NCBI RefSeq assembly: GCF_011074955.1
Contig: NZ_WUQJ01000006.1
Location: 229,528 to 293,527 of the forward strand
Reading direction: 5' to 3'
Length of the DNA stretch: 64,000 nt
From: Marinobacter caseinilyticus
GTDB taxonomy: Bacteria; Pseudomonadota; Gammaproteobacteria; Pseudomonadales; Oleiphilaceae
Part shown: in pieces, positions 8,893-17,700 of the stretch
Layout: each line of letters starts with the position of its first letter
How positions within the stretch are numbered: position 1 is the stretch's first letter
Notes under the pieces: model-generated
Database searches by the model: none
Told to the model about the DNA's origin: nothing
Seen by the model: only the letters and a program-made list of their open reading frames with translations
Made by a program: the position numbers and the translations under genes

Positions 8893-9687
8893 ATGTTCCG
8901 ATGCCCGACCCAACATGCCGGCCTGTTGTTCCTAACGTTAACTCTGTTGACCTTTATGGTGCCGGCCGTTAACGCCGAGTTGACTCAGGCAGAGCAGAGG
9001 CCTGGGGAAATCCCGGTTTTCGTATTCAATGTGTCGCCCAATGGCTATCCGCCTTACGTCATCCTGGGTGACGATGGCCGGCATTCCGGCATCGCCTGGG
9101 ACGTTCTGCAAACCATCACCGAACGCCTGGGCTACCGCATTGAGGCCAAAAAAATCCCCCGCAAGCGAGTGGACAACTTGCTGAACGACGGCTTAATCGA
9201 CGGCACACTTAGAGCCAGGGAGTGGACCGATGAGCCAGAGAACTTCACATTCACACAACCCATCGTGCGAATCAAAGAAGTGTTCTTCACCCGGTCGGCA
9301 TCCGGTTTTGACTATCAGGTACCGGACGATATCCGGGACATGACCATTGTCACGCACCTTGGCTACCAATATCCGGAGCTTGAGCCATTGTTCGTACGCG
9401 GTGACGCCGAACGGTTTGATGTGTCACAAGACACGGATCTGTTTACCTTCTTGCTGAACGCCGATCACTTCGATGCGGCCATCGCTGACCTGTCCGTTGG
9501 GCAGTGGATCATTCGCCAGAACGGCTGGCGAGGGCAACTCGCCCATACCGATAAGGGCATCAGCGACTATGGATTCCGACTGATGCTCCGTGAAGACTGG
9601 ACCGGGTTTGCCGACGCCTTTAACCGCGAACTGGCCCAGCTCAGAACCTCCGGACAGTTAGAGCTGATTCTGGACCGTTATCGCTGA
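8893..9687 (+). CDS. periplasmic substrate-binding protein (SBP_bac_3 type)
   Basis: A 264-residue secreted protein of the amino-acid-type solute-binding family. Residues 1 to about 28 are a signal peptide ending near 'VPAVNA'. The mature part begins with the family strand 'GEIPVFVFNVSPNGYPPYVILGDDGRHSGIAWDVLQTITERLGY' and contains 'KKIPRKRVDNLLNDGLIDG', the usual lobe-one pattern. No ABC permease or ATPase gene is adjacent, so this is an orphan binding protein that may work with a distant transporter or as a sensor input. The ATG at 8893 is preferred over a TTG three codons upstream. The gene converges with ybbP, with four bases between stops. Confidence 0.85.
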   Translation: MFRCPTQHAGLLFLTLTLLTFMVPAVNAELTQAEQRPGEIPVFVFNVSPNGYPPYVILGDDGRHSGIAWDVLQTITERLGYRIEAKKIPRKRVDNLLNDGLIDGTLRAREWTDEPENFTFTQPIVRIKEVFFTRSASGFDYQVPDDIRDMTIVTHLGYQYPELEPLFVRGDAERFDVSQDTDLFTFLLNADHFDAAIADLSVGQWIIRQNGWRGQLAHTDKGISDYGFRLMLREDWTGFADAFNRELAQLRTSGQLELILDRYR

Positions 9688-9691
9688 GTGC

Positions 9692-12178
9692 TCACTCCAG
9701 GCGTCGCAACAGCAACATGGGCGACACCGTCAACACAGGGCGTAACTGCACGCGGCCGAAGATCGACAGGACGAGCGCACTGATCAGCGGAATCGGAATA
9801 ACAACCAGCCAGTGCCAGCGGAAATCACCACCAAACATCCGGTACTGCAAGGCCCACACGGCGGCCTCTGCCGCCATAACACCCAACAGGCCGGCAAAGA
9901 ATCCGAGTAACGCAAACTCCACCATTGTGCTGCGCACCAGCAGTGACTGACGCCCGCCGAGTGTCCTCAACAATGCGCCCTCCCGCTGGCGATCCTGCAA
10001 CGTAGCGCTGACCACCGCCGCCATGACCACCAGTGCCGCCGCCAGAATCATCATCAGAATGGCTTCGATCGCCTGCGTAACCTGGCGGACAATGCCCTGG
10101 ATACGCTCAATGATATGGTCCACCTCCAGCACCGAAATGGTTGGAAATTGCCTCGAGAATGTATTGAGTGCTGTTTTCTGCTCCTGCGGGAGGTAGAAGC
10201 TGGTGATCCAGGTTGCCGGCAGTGATTCGAGAGCACCGCCGGGTGGAAATGCCATATAAAAATTGGGTTTCATACTGTCCCATTGTACAGTCCGAATGCT
10301 GGTGACGGCCTCGGACACGGTCTCCGAGCCTATGGTAAAGCCCAGGGTGTCACCGACCGTTACGCCCAACTTGTCCGCCAGCTCGGCTTCAATCGACACG
10401 CCTTTCGTCATGCCGGGTGCAAACCATTTACCCGCAATAATCCGGTTATCGTCCGGCAGCCGATCCATCCAGGTCAGGTTCAGTTCGCGGTTCAGCGCGT
10501 TGACCTTGCGATCTTTGCTGACGGCCTCACGCACCGGTTGACCGTTAAGTTCGGTCAGCCGGCCACGGACCATCGGGTACAGCGTATCGAGTGGCAAAGA
10601 TCGCTGGGTCAGAAACGCTTCCACGTCGTCCACCGCGTCGGGCGCGATATTAATCAGGAAATGGTTGGGCGTATCTTCCGGTAGTTGGGCTTGCCAGTCG
10701 TCCAGCAAAGAAGACCGCACCAGTATCAGTGTGCAGGCCAGCATCAACGTCATGGAGAACACCGCAATTTGCGACAGGCTGGCACGTCGGTGTCGATACA
10801 ACGCCACCAGCGCCAGTCGCCAGGCATTGCCACCGCCGGATATGCGTCGCAGCCCAACCACCATGAACCAGCCAACGATGGCGAGCACCCCCAGCAATGC
10901 CACCAAACCACCCAATAACGCGAGTACCAGAGACACTTCTCGGGCGTATAACCACACCAGGCCGAAGACGGCGGCCACCGCAATAGCGACATCGAGCCAG
11001 CCCTGCTGACCCGACTCTCCGGGCTGGCTTCGAAGCACCCGCATGGCCGGTACATGCCTCAGCCGCCGAATCGGTGGGTAGGCAAACGCGAACAGGGACA
11101 CTACGGCCGTTAGCAAGGCCGGCGTCAAAGCCAGTGCGTTCAGATGAAACGCCACGGGCCGATCCAGCATTTCACCGACCAAACTGTTCAGCAGCCAGAC
11201 AATCGGCAGTGCCACCAGCAAACCGCCCACAATGCCAACGATGCCCCACAACGCCAGACGCCCCAGATACAGCCGACCGATACGGTGGCCGCTCAAGCCA
11301 AGGGTTTTCAGCAGTGCAACCGTATCGCGCTGGTTCATGGCATACTGCCGGCTCGCCACAGCGACCGCTACCGCGGCCAGCAATACGGCCAGGCTGCCCC
11401 CCAGTAACAGGAACCGCTCCGCCTTGCGCAGGGACTCCGACAGCGCTTCGCCATCGCGAATACTTTCCCATTCATGACTGGGTTCGAGTTGGGGTTCAAG
11501 CCAGCTGTAGTAGCCTTCGAGTGCGGCTTCTTCGCCGGCAAACAAGCTCACGTATTCAACTCGACTGCCTTCCCGGATGACGCCGGTCGCCGATACATCG
11601 TCTGAGTGCATCATGATTTTCGGCGCCAGCGCGGACATGCTGAAACCACCATCTGGTTCCCGGATTAATAACCCCGACACCGTCAGCGTCAGTTCGCCCA
11701 CGTCCAGAGTTTGCCCGATATCAATACCCAGCAACCGAAGCAGGCGAGGGTTGATCCAAACGTCACCCCGCTTTGGTCCGGAGGATATCGTTACCCGTGC
11801 CGACTCGGGTGTTGCCTGAAATTCTACTTGGCCTCTCAGTGGGTAAGCGTCGCTGACCGCTTTGACAGACACCAGTTGGAAATTGTCGCCGCCAAACACC
11901 ATGGTTGAAAACTTCACCATCGCGGCCGTTTTCAGCCCCCGGCGCTCTGCTTCCAGCCCCCACTCGGCGGGCACTGGCCGGCCATTCTCCGCCTCCAGCT
12001 GACGGTCTGCAGCCAGAAATGCACTGGCCGAGGACACCAGGGTTCGTTGCAATTGATTGGCGAACAAGGCAATCGTTGCCACCGTCGCGACGGCGACAAT
12101 CAAGGCCGCCAGCACGACTCGAACGTCGCGCTCGCGCCAATCACGGCGTACTGACGACAATTTTTTTGCAGCTCCCAT
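9692..12178 (-). CDS. ybbP: ABC transporter permease, FtsX family (YbbP-like)
   Basis: An 828-residue inner-membrane permease with the FtsX/MacB-type architecture: one N-terminal membrane segment (about residues 22-42), a large periplasmic domain, a block of membrane helices around residues 260-360, a central pair near 400-445, a second periplasmic domain, and three C-terminal helices. It matches E. coli YbbP in size and in context, sitting directly behind the ATPase gene ybbA (stop and start overlap by one base) and opposite tesA. The transported substrate is not established; lipid or lipoprotein-like cargo is a guess from related systems. Start ATG at 12178. Confidence 0.9.
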   Translation of the reverse strand: MGAAKKLSSVRRDWRERDVRVVLAALIVAVATVATIALFANQLQRTLVSSASAFLAADRQLEAENGRPVPAEWGLEAERRGLKTAAMVKFSTMVFGGDNFQLVSVKAVSDAYPLRGQVEFQATPESARVTISSGPKRGDVWINPRLLRLLGIDIGQTLDVGELTLTVSGLLIREPDGGFSMSALAPKIMMHSDDVSATGVIREGSRVEYVSLFAGEEAALEGYYSWLEPQLEPSHEWESIRDGEALSESLRKAERFLLLGGSLAVLLAAVAVAVASRQYAMNQRDTVALLKTLGLSGHRIGRLYLGRLALWGIVGIVGGLLVALPIVWLLNSLVGEMLDRPVAFHLNALALTPALLTAVVSLFAFAYPPIRRLRHVPAMRVLRSQPGESGQQGWLDVAIAVAAVFGLVWLYAREVSLVLALLGGLVALLGVLAIVGWFMVVGLRRISGGGNAWRLALVALYRHRRASLSQIAVFSMTLMLACTLILVRSSLLDDWQAQLPEDTPNHFLINIAPDAVDDVEAFLTQRSLPLDTLYPMVRGRLTELNGQPVREAVSKDRKVNALNRELNLTWMDRLPDDNRIIAGKWFAPGMTKGVSIEAELADKLGVTVGDTLGFTIGSETVSEAVTSIRTVQWDSMKPNFYMAFPPGGALESLPATWITSFYLPQEQKTALNTFSRQFPTISVLEVDHIIERIQGIVRQVTQAIEAILMMILAAALVVMAAVVSATLQDRQREGALLRTLGGRQSLLVRSTMVEFALLGFFAGLLGVMAAEAAVWALQYRMFGGDFRWHWLVVIPIPLISALVLSIFGRVQLRPVLTVSPMLLLRRLE

Positions 12179-12882
12179 CAGACGGACGACTCCTTTAACG
12201 GCGTCGGAGCGGATACCCCATCGGGCTCAGACAACTCCCCCGCTTCAATGTTCAATTGTCGGCCACAACGTGCCGCCAAATGTTCGTCGTGGGTTACCAT
12301 CACCAACGTCGTGCCCTGTTCCCGATTCAGCGCCATCAGCAGGTCGGAAATGGCCTGGCCTGTATGATTGTCCAGATTGCCGGTGGGTTCGTCGGCAAAC
12401 AGGACAATCGGGTCGGCCGCAAACGCCCGGGCAATGGCCACTCGCTGTTGCTCTCCACCCGACAACTGCCGCGGTGTGTGCGTCAACCGTTCGCCCAGCC
12501 CGACCCGGGTCAATAATTCCCGGGCCTTGGTCTCCGGTGCCTCATGCCCGCCCAATTCCAGCGGTAACATGACATTTTCCAATGCGGTCAACGCCGGTAA
12601 TAATTGGAATGACTGAAAAACAAAACCGACACGCTGGGCCCTGAGTTGCGCCCGTTCGTCTTCACTCAATGCGCTGATCTGGGCGCCATCAAGCTCAACG
12701 GTGCCGTGGGAAGGCGTATCAAGACCCGCCAGCAGACCCAGCAAGGTAGTTTTACCCGACCCGGACCGGCCGACGATCGCAACCGATTCGCCGCGCTTGA
12801 TTTCAAGATTGGCCCCTTGCAAGATCGTCAACGTATCGTTATCCAGGTCTACCTGATGACCCAAGTCTGTTGCTTTCAGCAT
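12178..12882 (-). CDS. ybbA: ABC transporter ATP-binding protein (YbbA-like)
   Basis: An ATPase of the LolD/MacB class that drives the YbbP permease. Visible motifs: Walker A 'GRSGSGKTT', Q-loop 'VFQSFQLLP', signature '[14 protein letters not shown]', Walker B '[13 protein letters not shown]' and the switch 'MVTHDEHLA'. Length from the ATG at 12882 is 234 residues, close to E. coli YbbA. The frame stays open to an ATG at 12963 (261 residues), but that form would overlap the divergent tesA start by 12 bases; an intermediate ATG at 12948 also exists, so the true start is uncertain. The last base of its stop is the first base of the ybbP start. Confidence 0.9.
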   Translation of the reverse strand: MLKATDLGHQVDLDNDTLTILQGANLEIKRGESVAIVGRSGSGKTTLLGLLAGLDTPSHGTVELDGAQISALSEDERAQLRAQRVGFVFQSFQLLPALTALENVMLPLELGGHEAPETKARELLTRVGLGERLTHTPRQLSGGEQQRVAIARAFAADPIVLFADEPTGNLDNHTGQAISDLLMALNREQGTTLVMVTHDEHLAARCGRQLNIEAGELSEPDGVSAPTPLKESSV

Positions 12883-12951
12883 AATGGGGCCGTCAGGCAC
12901 CCTATTCGATTGATCAATCACAGATTCTCCCGCGAAGCGATGAAACATTAG

Positions 12952-13593
12952 ATGATTATCCATACGGCATTATTACAACTGAGATCAATACTTTTCCTGC
13001 TTTGCATTATCTTTACATCGCAGGCCTTCGCCAGTTCTGGCACAGTCATGATCGTGGGCGACAGTTTGAGTGCCGCCTACGGAGTGGCCACCGAACAGGG
13101 CTGGGTTCAGTTGCTCAGGAACCGGCTGCGAAGCGAAGGACTGGCCAACTGGACCGTCATCAATGCCAGCATCAGTGGTGAAACAACCGACGGTGGCCTA
13201 CGCCGCTTACCGGAGTTACTGGCCCGGTACACCCCCGACATCGTTGTTATTGAATTGGGCGGCAACGACGGACTCAGGGGGTTTCAACCCGGCGTAATCG
13301 AGAACAATCTGAACGCCATGATCGACCAGTCACAAGAGGCAGGCGCGAAAGTCCTGTTGCTGGGCATGCAGCTGCCGCCCAATTACGGCCCCAGATACAC
13401 CGAGGCTTTTGCGGCGATTTATCCCACGCTGGCGAAGGCCAACGCCACTGCCCTGGTACCGTTTTTTCTCGACGGGCTGTTCAATGGCGAGACCATGATC
13501 CAGAGTGACGGCATTCACCCCAACCAGGACGCCCAGCCGATTCTGCTCGATAACGTCTGGCCCACACTGAAAACCATGATTCATGCGGAATGA
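12952..13593 (+). CDS. tesA: arylesterase / acyl-CoA thioesterase I, SGNH hydrolase
   Basis: A 213-residue periplasmic SGNH (GDSL) hydrolase. Residues 1-27 form a signal peptide ending 'SQAFAS'. Block I is 'IVGDSLSAAYG' with the catalytic serine, block III is 'ELGGNDGLRG', and block V is 'QSDGIHPNQDAQP' with the catalytic Asp-His pair. This is the TesA (ApeA, lysophospholipase L1) family, which hydrolyses acyl thioesters, lysophospholipids and aryl esters. The divergent arrangement with ybbA-ybbP is the same as in E. coli, which strengthens the assignment. Start ATG at 12952. Confidence 0.95.
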   Translation: MIIHTALLQLRSILFLLCIIFTSQAFASSGTVMIVGDSLSAAYGVATEQGWVQLLRNRLRSEGLANWTVINASISGETTDGGLRRLPELLARYTPDIVVIELGGNDGLRGFQPGVIENNLNAMIDQSQEAGAKVLLLGMQLPPNYGPRYTEAFAAIYPTLAKANATALVPFFLDGLFNGETMIQSDGIHPNQDAQPILLDNVWPTLKTMIHAE

Positions 13594-13634
13594 TGGCGCC
13601 AGGTCTGGCAGCCCGTAAACCAGGGCGTGGGCTG

Positions 13635-14642
13635 TTATCTCATGACAGAATCCATGAATGCCACTGCCCGGCGCTCCGACCAGTAATACCCATCACGGGC
13701 ATGTTCAACAAACCCTACGTGCCCTCCCCACTTTGGCGATTCCAGCGTGACGTAGTGACCCAGAATGTCGCGGTCTTCCGGGTAGCATGCTCTGGACAGA
13801 AACGGATCGTCGAGCGCATTGACGATCAGCGCTGGTACTTGAACATCCTTGAGGTGGCCAAGCGCCGAACACTGGGCCCAGTAATCCTGTGCATCCCTGA
13901 AACCGTGCAGGGGCGCCGTGTAACGATCGTCGAAATCGTGAAAATTATGGATGGAGTCAAAACCGCTGACATCTATCAAATCCGGAAATCGCAGGGCCTT
14001 TTCGGCCATTTTGGGGTACAGGTCTTTCAGAAATCGCTGCATATAGATACGGCGGCTGGGCAATGCCAACATGCCGGCGCTGCCGGCAAGATCACAAGGC
14101 ACCGAAAACGTCACTGCGCCCCGGATACGGGAATCCAGGCTGGATGATTTTTGCCCCAGGTACAACAAACTCAGATTCCCCCCCATGCTAAACCCGGACA
14201 ACGTCAGTGCTCGGTAATCCTGTTTGAGCGCGTGTCCGATCACCCGGTCGAGGTCTCCCGTCGCACCGCTGTGGTAAAAGCGCGGCTGCTGGTTCATAAC
14301 CCCGCCACAGGAACGGAAATTCCACGCCAGCACGTCCCAGCCGGTGCGCAGTAGTGCGCGCGCCAGACCTCGCACATAGGGCCGGCGGCTGTTGCCCTCA
14401 AGGCCATGGCAGATGATCGCCAGACGATTATTGCCTTGCCGGTACCAGTCCAGATAAAGCTCATCGTCATCGGCAGTGCGTACAATTTCCTGCTCAGGCT
14501 CCGCCAGATTGACGCGACGAAACAAAGTCGGCCACACAGACTGGACATGGCCATTGCGCAGCCAGCGAGGTGGCCGGTAATGCTTGACACGGTCGCCGAT
14601 ACCGACTGGGATGGGATGAGGCTCAGACGCGTATCCACTCAT
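13635..14642 (-). CDS. YheT-family alpha/beta hydrolase
   Basis: A 335-residue hydrolase of the COG0429 (YheT) family. The N-terminal 'YRPPRWLRNGHVQSVWPTLFRR' is the family hallmark; 'ICHGLEGNSRRPYVRGLARAL' holds the oxyanion region, GFSMGGN the serine nucleophile elbow, 'NALDDPFL' the acid and 'KWGGHVGFVE' the catalytic histidine. Family members are esterase-like; no natural substrate is known to me. It is transcribed alone toward tesA (41 bases between stops) and away from the tRNA-Asn promoter. Confidence 0.9.
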   Translation of the reverse strand: MSGYASEPHPIPVGIGDRVKHYRPPRWLRNGHVQSVWPTLFRRVNLAEPEQEIVRTADDDELYLDWYRQGNNRLAIICHGLEGNSRRPYVRGLARALLRTGWDVLAWNFRSCGGVMNQQPRFYHSGATGDLDRVIGHALKQDYRALTLSGFSMGGNLSLLYLGQKSSSLDSRIRGAVTFSVPCDLAGSAGMLALPSRRIYMQRFLKDLYPKMAEKALRFPDLIDVSGFDSIHNFHDFDDRYTAPLHGFRDAQDYWAQCSALGHLKDVQVPALIVNALDDPFLSRACYPEDRDILGHYVTLESPKWGGHVGFVEHARDGYYWSERRAVAFMDSVMR

Positions 14643-14728
14643 GTCGCCCAGCTCCCTGCTCTATTGCCACGTGCAGATCGAACCCGATTCATCTAACTGG
14701 TCTACCTTTAATCATTTAATTCAGGGCC

Positions 14729-14757
14729 TTGACCGACGCCATTAAAGCCCTTAATAT
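14729..14757 (+). promoter_or_regulatory. tRNA-Asn promoter, first copy
   Basis: TTGACC (14729-14734), a 17-base spacer and TAATAT (14752-14757), followed by a GC-rich discriminator (GCGCGCC). The layout is the same at the second tRNA-Asn gene. A GC-rich discriminator is typical of stable-RNA promoters under stringent control. Confidence 0.8.
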
Positions 14758-14777
14758 GCGCGCCTCCATGACGCTGT

Positions 14778-14853
14778 TCCCCGATAGCTCAGTTGGTAGA
14801 GCAACGGACTGTTAATCCGTTTGTCGCTGGTTCGAGCCCAGCTCGGGGAGCCA
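14778..14853 (+). tRNA. tRNA-Asn (anticodon GTT), first copy
   Basis: 76 bases including an encoded CCA end. The seven-base acceptor stem is TCCCCGA pairing with TCGGGGA, the D-arm carries AGCTCAGTTGGTAGAGC, the anticodon loop is CTGTTAA with anticodon GTT, and the T-arm has GGTTCGAGCCC. The discriminator base is G. It is identical to the gene at 29615-29690. Confidence 0.98.
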
Positions 14854-14862
14854 CTAATTCTA

Positions 14863-14892
14863 AAAAGCCGCTGCCATCAGCGGCTTTTTTTA
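14863..14892. terminator. terminator behind tRNA-Asn, first copy
   Basis: AAAAGCCGCTG and CAGCGGCTTTT form a perfect stem around a four-base loop, with T-runs on both strands. It can end the tRNA transcript and, from the other side, that of the M18 aminopeptidase gene, whose stop is at 14901. Confidence 0.9.
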
Positions 14893-14900
14893 TGGCCAAC

Positions 14901-16193
14901 TTAGTTGACCTCCGGGCGTTGCATAAACGCTTTTAAAACCTGATACAACGTAAAGCCATCTTCCACCCCGACCATCTCCCGAATGGAGTGCATCCCGAAC
15001 TGAGGCACGCCGATGTCCAGCGTGGTCACGCCCAGATTTCCAGCCGTTAATGGCCCAATGGTGCTGCCACACCCCATGTCACTGCGGACCACAAAGGTCT
15101 GACTGGGCAGCCCCAGTTCGTCGCTGATGTAACGGTACAAAGACGCTGAGCGACTGTTGGTGGCATACCGCTGGTTATGGTTCACCTTAATCACCGGACC
15201 CTGATTCAGCAGTGGGCCGTGGTTTTCATCGTGCTTGTCGATAAAGTTGGGATGCACACCGTGGGCATTGTCCGCCGATACCATCATGGAGCGGGCAATA
15301 ATACGCCCCCGGTGCTCAGCACCGCACCAACGATCCAGAACAGATGATAAAAAGGGCCCTTGAGCCCCCTCGGCCGACATGCTGCCGACTTCTTCATGGT
15401 CGTTGCAGACCAGCAGTGCAGGCTGGTCATTCGAGGTGTCAATCAGCGCCTGCAGGCCAATGTGACAGCTAAGCAGGTTATCCAGTCTCGCCGCTGCAAT
15501 AAATTCATCATTTAAGCCAACCAGACCAGGTGGCTGCGTGTCGTAAAGGCTGAGCTCGTAGCCCAATACCTTGGTTACCTCGATGCCCTGGTCAGCGGCA
15601 ATCTGCTTGCCGAGCAGTTCGGCAAAGCTGATCGGATCCTCTTCAGGTGCCTGCATCAATACCGGTGGCAGGTCGGTCTGGGCATTCACCGAGCGGTTGC
15701 TGTTGGCCTCCCGGTCCAGATGAATGGCCAGGCTGGGAATGAAGGCCACGGGCTTGTGAAAATCCACCAGCGTATCGCGGACCTGACCCTGCCTGTCCAG
15801 ATAGCTCACACGGCCCGCCAGGGACAAATCCCGATCAAACCAAGGGTTGAGCAAGGCGCCCCCGTAGACCTCAACGCCGAGCTGGAAAAAGCCTTTACGC
15901 CGAATCTCGGGGTTGGGTTTGATCTTCAGGCATGGGCTGTCGGTGTGGGCACCGACCATGCGAATACCGGACTCGAGCGGGTCCCCCTGGCCAGCCTGAA
16001 AAGCGACCAGAGACGAGCCATTACGAACCACGTAATAGCGCCGGCCTTTTTTAAGTTGCCATTCATCGCGCTCATCCAAGGCAGTGAATCCGGCGTCATC
16101 CAGCCGTTTTGTCATCTGCCGGACGGCATGCCAAGGCGTTGGCGAGTGGGTCAGAAAATCAAGCAAATCCTGGGTGAATTGCACGTGTTCCAT
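14901..16193 (-). CDS. apeB: M18 family aspartyl aminopeptidase
   Basis: A 430-residue cytosolic dinuclear-metal aminopeptidase that removes N-terminal acidic residues. Family features: 'THSPTPWHAV' near residue 16, the metal-binding 'VGAHTDSPCLKIKP' (His and Asp), 'CNDHEEVGS' with the catalytic glutamate and a metal-binding Glu, 'NAHGVHPNF', and the C-terminal 'GVPQFGMHSIREM' with the final histidine ligand. Length and motif order match ApeB-type M18 peptidases. Start ATG at 16193. The gene faces the tRNA-Asn gene across a shared bidirectional terminator. Confidence 0.95.
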   Translation of the reverse strand: MEHVQFTQDLLDFLTHSPTPWHAVRQMTKRLDDAGFTALDERDEWQLKKGRRYYVVRNGSSLVAFQAGQGDPLESGIRMVGAHTDSPCLKIKPNPEIRRKGFFQLGVEVYGGALLNPWFDRDLSLAGRVSYLDRQGQVRDTLVDFHKPVAFIPSLAIHLDREANSNRSVNAQTDLPPVLMQAPEEDPISFAELLGKQIAADQGIEVTKVLGYELSLYDTQPPGLVGLNDEFIAAARLDNLLSCHIGLQALIDTSNDQPALLVCNDHEEVGSMSAEGAQGPFLSSVLDRWCGAEHRGRIIARSMMVSADNAHGVHPNFIDKHDENHGPLLNQGPVIKVNHNQRYATNSRSASLYRYISDELGLPSQTFVVRSDMGCGSTIGPLTAGNLGVTTLDIGVPQFGMHSIREMVGVEDGFTLYQVLKAFMQRPEVN

Positions 16194-16314
16194 GGTGTCC
16201 TTACTGGGCTGATAATATGGTTAACAGTATGGCATGATGCCACAGTTTAGATAAGCCGCCAGAGATGGAACGGCATCGACCATCTACGCAGATAGACCAT
16301 CTTAGGAGCCAGCC

Positions 16315-16854
16315 TTGCCCCTCACCACATCCGCCCCCCGTTTTATGGACATCGAGTACTGCCAGTCCGACGATTGTTTCTTCCCGGTTGCCATCGCCTG
16401 GTCGCTCGCCGATGGCCGCATGAAAACCGTGGTTATTGAGCCAGATGAAAGTTGGCTGCCGGATGACGGCGACCCACCAGACATTGATGTGCGCTACCTC
16501 CGGGAACAGGGTGTACCACTGATTGAGCTTGCCCAGGTACTGCACGAGGATCTGCCGGACCAAACCATCTATGTCGACGGGCTGGATCCGGATGAGTCCC
16601 TGGTCGATCTGATTTTTGACGCAGTCAACATGGACGCCCCCTTCGAACTGGCCCCCGTGGAAGAGCTGATCACCACACTGGACCGCTCTGCCATTGATGA
16701 CTGGCGGCGCAGCATTATGTTTCAACATGGTCTCGACCCTCAACTGCCGGAAAACGGGGTATATGCACTGCTGATGCTTGCCGAACAGGAAGGATTGATC
16801 GAGACCGTTGATCAACCCGATGAGCAACCTGATGAGCAACCCGATGATTTGTGA
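16315..16854 (+). CDS. acidic protein, possibly a degenerate RNase H-fold (exonuclease-like) domain
   Basis: A 179-residue, strongly acidic cytosolic protein that I do not recognise by name. 'RFMDIEYC' near the start resembles the Asp-x-Glu strand of DEDD 3'-5' exonucleases, 'LAQVLHEDLPDQTIYVDGLDPDESLVDLIFDA' resembles the second Asp motif and helix, and 'ENGVYALLMLAEQEGLI' resembles the final motif but lacks the usual Asp/His pair. If this fold reading is right, it is probably not a standard nuclease. The start is a TTG at 16315 with AGGAG about eight bases upstream; an ATG at 16345 is the alternative. The end is a run of PDEQ repeats made by three copies of a 12-base unit (16813-16848). Confidence 0.65.
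   Translation: MPLTTSAPRFMDIEYCQSDDCFFPVAIAWSLADGRMKTVVIEPDESWLPDDGDPPDIDVRYLREQGVPLIELAQVLHEDLPDQTIYVDGLDPDESLVDLIFDAVNMDAPFELAPVEELITTLDRSAIDDWRRSIMFQHGLDPQLPENGVYALLMLAEQEGLIETVDQPDEQPDEQPDDL
16813..16848 (+). repeat. three tandem 12-base repeats in the acidic gene
   Basis: CAACCCGATGAG, CAACCTGATGAG and CAACCCGATGAT in tandem, encoding the Gln-Pro-Asp-Glu tail repeats of the upstream reading frame. Such a tract can expand or contract by slippage without shifting the frame. Confidence 0.9.
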
Positions 16855-16957
16855 CCCAGGTCGACGCAACAATCGGTAACAAAGGGCAGAATTCGGCTGA
16901 ATTTACCCGCACCTAACACGCGGGATGGTCCGTCGACAGCTGGGAACCACAACCACA

Positions 16958-17626
16958 ATGTCCAAGGTATTGAAGCGACTCTGTTCCGCCGCGCTTGTTT
17001 CGGCGATTTTTGGCACCTCACCGGCCATGGCCCAGCAAGCCCCTGAACACCAGCCGACCACCTTCCGGGAAGATATGCACTACGTGGGACTGGTGGCCGG
17101 TGTGCTGCAAGTGCGCAGCCTGGAATCCGCGATTGTCTCAAAGAACCTGGATGGCGAAGATTTCATTAGCGCCATCGTTAAGGACAGCGCCCGGCTCTCC
17201 ACCGCCACCCTGGTGGTTGGTGGTCACATATCGGAGCTGTTTCATGCCGAAGTTCGCGCCGGCGGGGGCTTTACTGACGCCAAAGTACGCAACGACCTGA
17301 CGCTGACTGTCGACTACTACCTCAGCTGGTACATGGGTATCCACTACCCGCTCACCGATTACGCCAATGTATACGCCCAGTTCGGGTTCTCGCACATCAA
17401 GGGCAGCGCCGAGCTGACGTCACCCGACGAGGCCCGCAATAACAAATTCCGGGCCCTTCAGGGGGATTTTCCGGAAAGCTCGTTCAGCGTCAGCTGGCTG
17501 GCCGGGCTGGATTTTGAGGTGCTTGATAACACTTATCTGGTGTTTGAAGGCGGGCGCTTATTCAAAGATACCGAAACCGACGTCGCGGGCTATCAGTTTT
17601 CCAGCGGCTTGCGTTACGAATTCTGA
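16958..17626 (+). CDS. small outer-membrane beta-barrel protein
   Basis: A 222-residue exported protein with a signal peptide ending 'SPAMAQQ' (about residue 26). The mature part is a run of alternating amphipathic strands ('YVGLVAGVLQVRSLESAI', 'HISELFHAEVRAGGGF', 'NDLTLTVDYYLSWYMGIHYPL', 'SFSVSWLAGLDFEVLDNTYLVFEGG') and ends in aromatic 'GLRYEF', the usual C-terminal signal for BAM-dependent insertion. About eight strands fit the OMP_b-brl / OmpA-barrel size class. Function unknown. I chose the ATG at 16958 because the 11-residue extension to the GTG-less frame start at 16925 would precede the signal peptide. It converges with rlmKL. Confidence 0.82.
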   Translation: MSKVLKRLCSAALVSAIFGTSPAMAQQAPEHQPTTFREDMHYVGLVAGVLQVRSLESAIVSKNLDGEDFISAIVKDSARLSTATLVVGGHISELFHAEVRAGGGFTDAKVRNDLTLTVDYYLSWYMGIHYPLTDYANVYAQFGFSHIKGSAELTSPDEARNNKFRALQGDFPESSFSVSWLAGLDFEVLDNTYLVFEGGRLFKDTETDVAGYQFSSGLRYEF

Positions 17627-17634
17627 TCCCGTCC

Positions 17635-17700
17635 CGGCACGGATTGGGTCAGGGCAACTTGCGCTGCCCGCACCGTCGGGCGCAATCAGCGTCCGTGCCG
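17635..17700. other. structured inverted-repeat region between convergent genes
   Basis: CGGCACGGA (17635-17643) and TCCGTGCCG (17692-17700) are a perfect 9-base inverted repeat enclosing a smaller one, GGGCA (17652-17656) with TGCCC (17665-17669). The right arm lies within the last codons of rlmKL. No T-run follows, so it is not a standard intrinsic terminator, but it may end or stabilise both transcripts. Confidence 0.55.

Noticed and set aside
8709..8972. 87-codon plus-strand frame before the solute-binding protein
   Set aside because: Overlaps the signal-peptide region of the real gene in another frame and looks non-protein-like.
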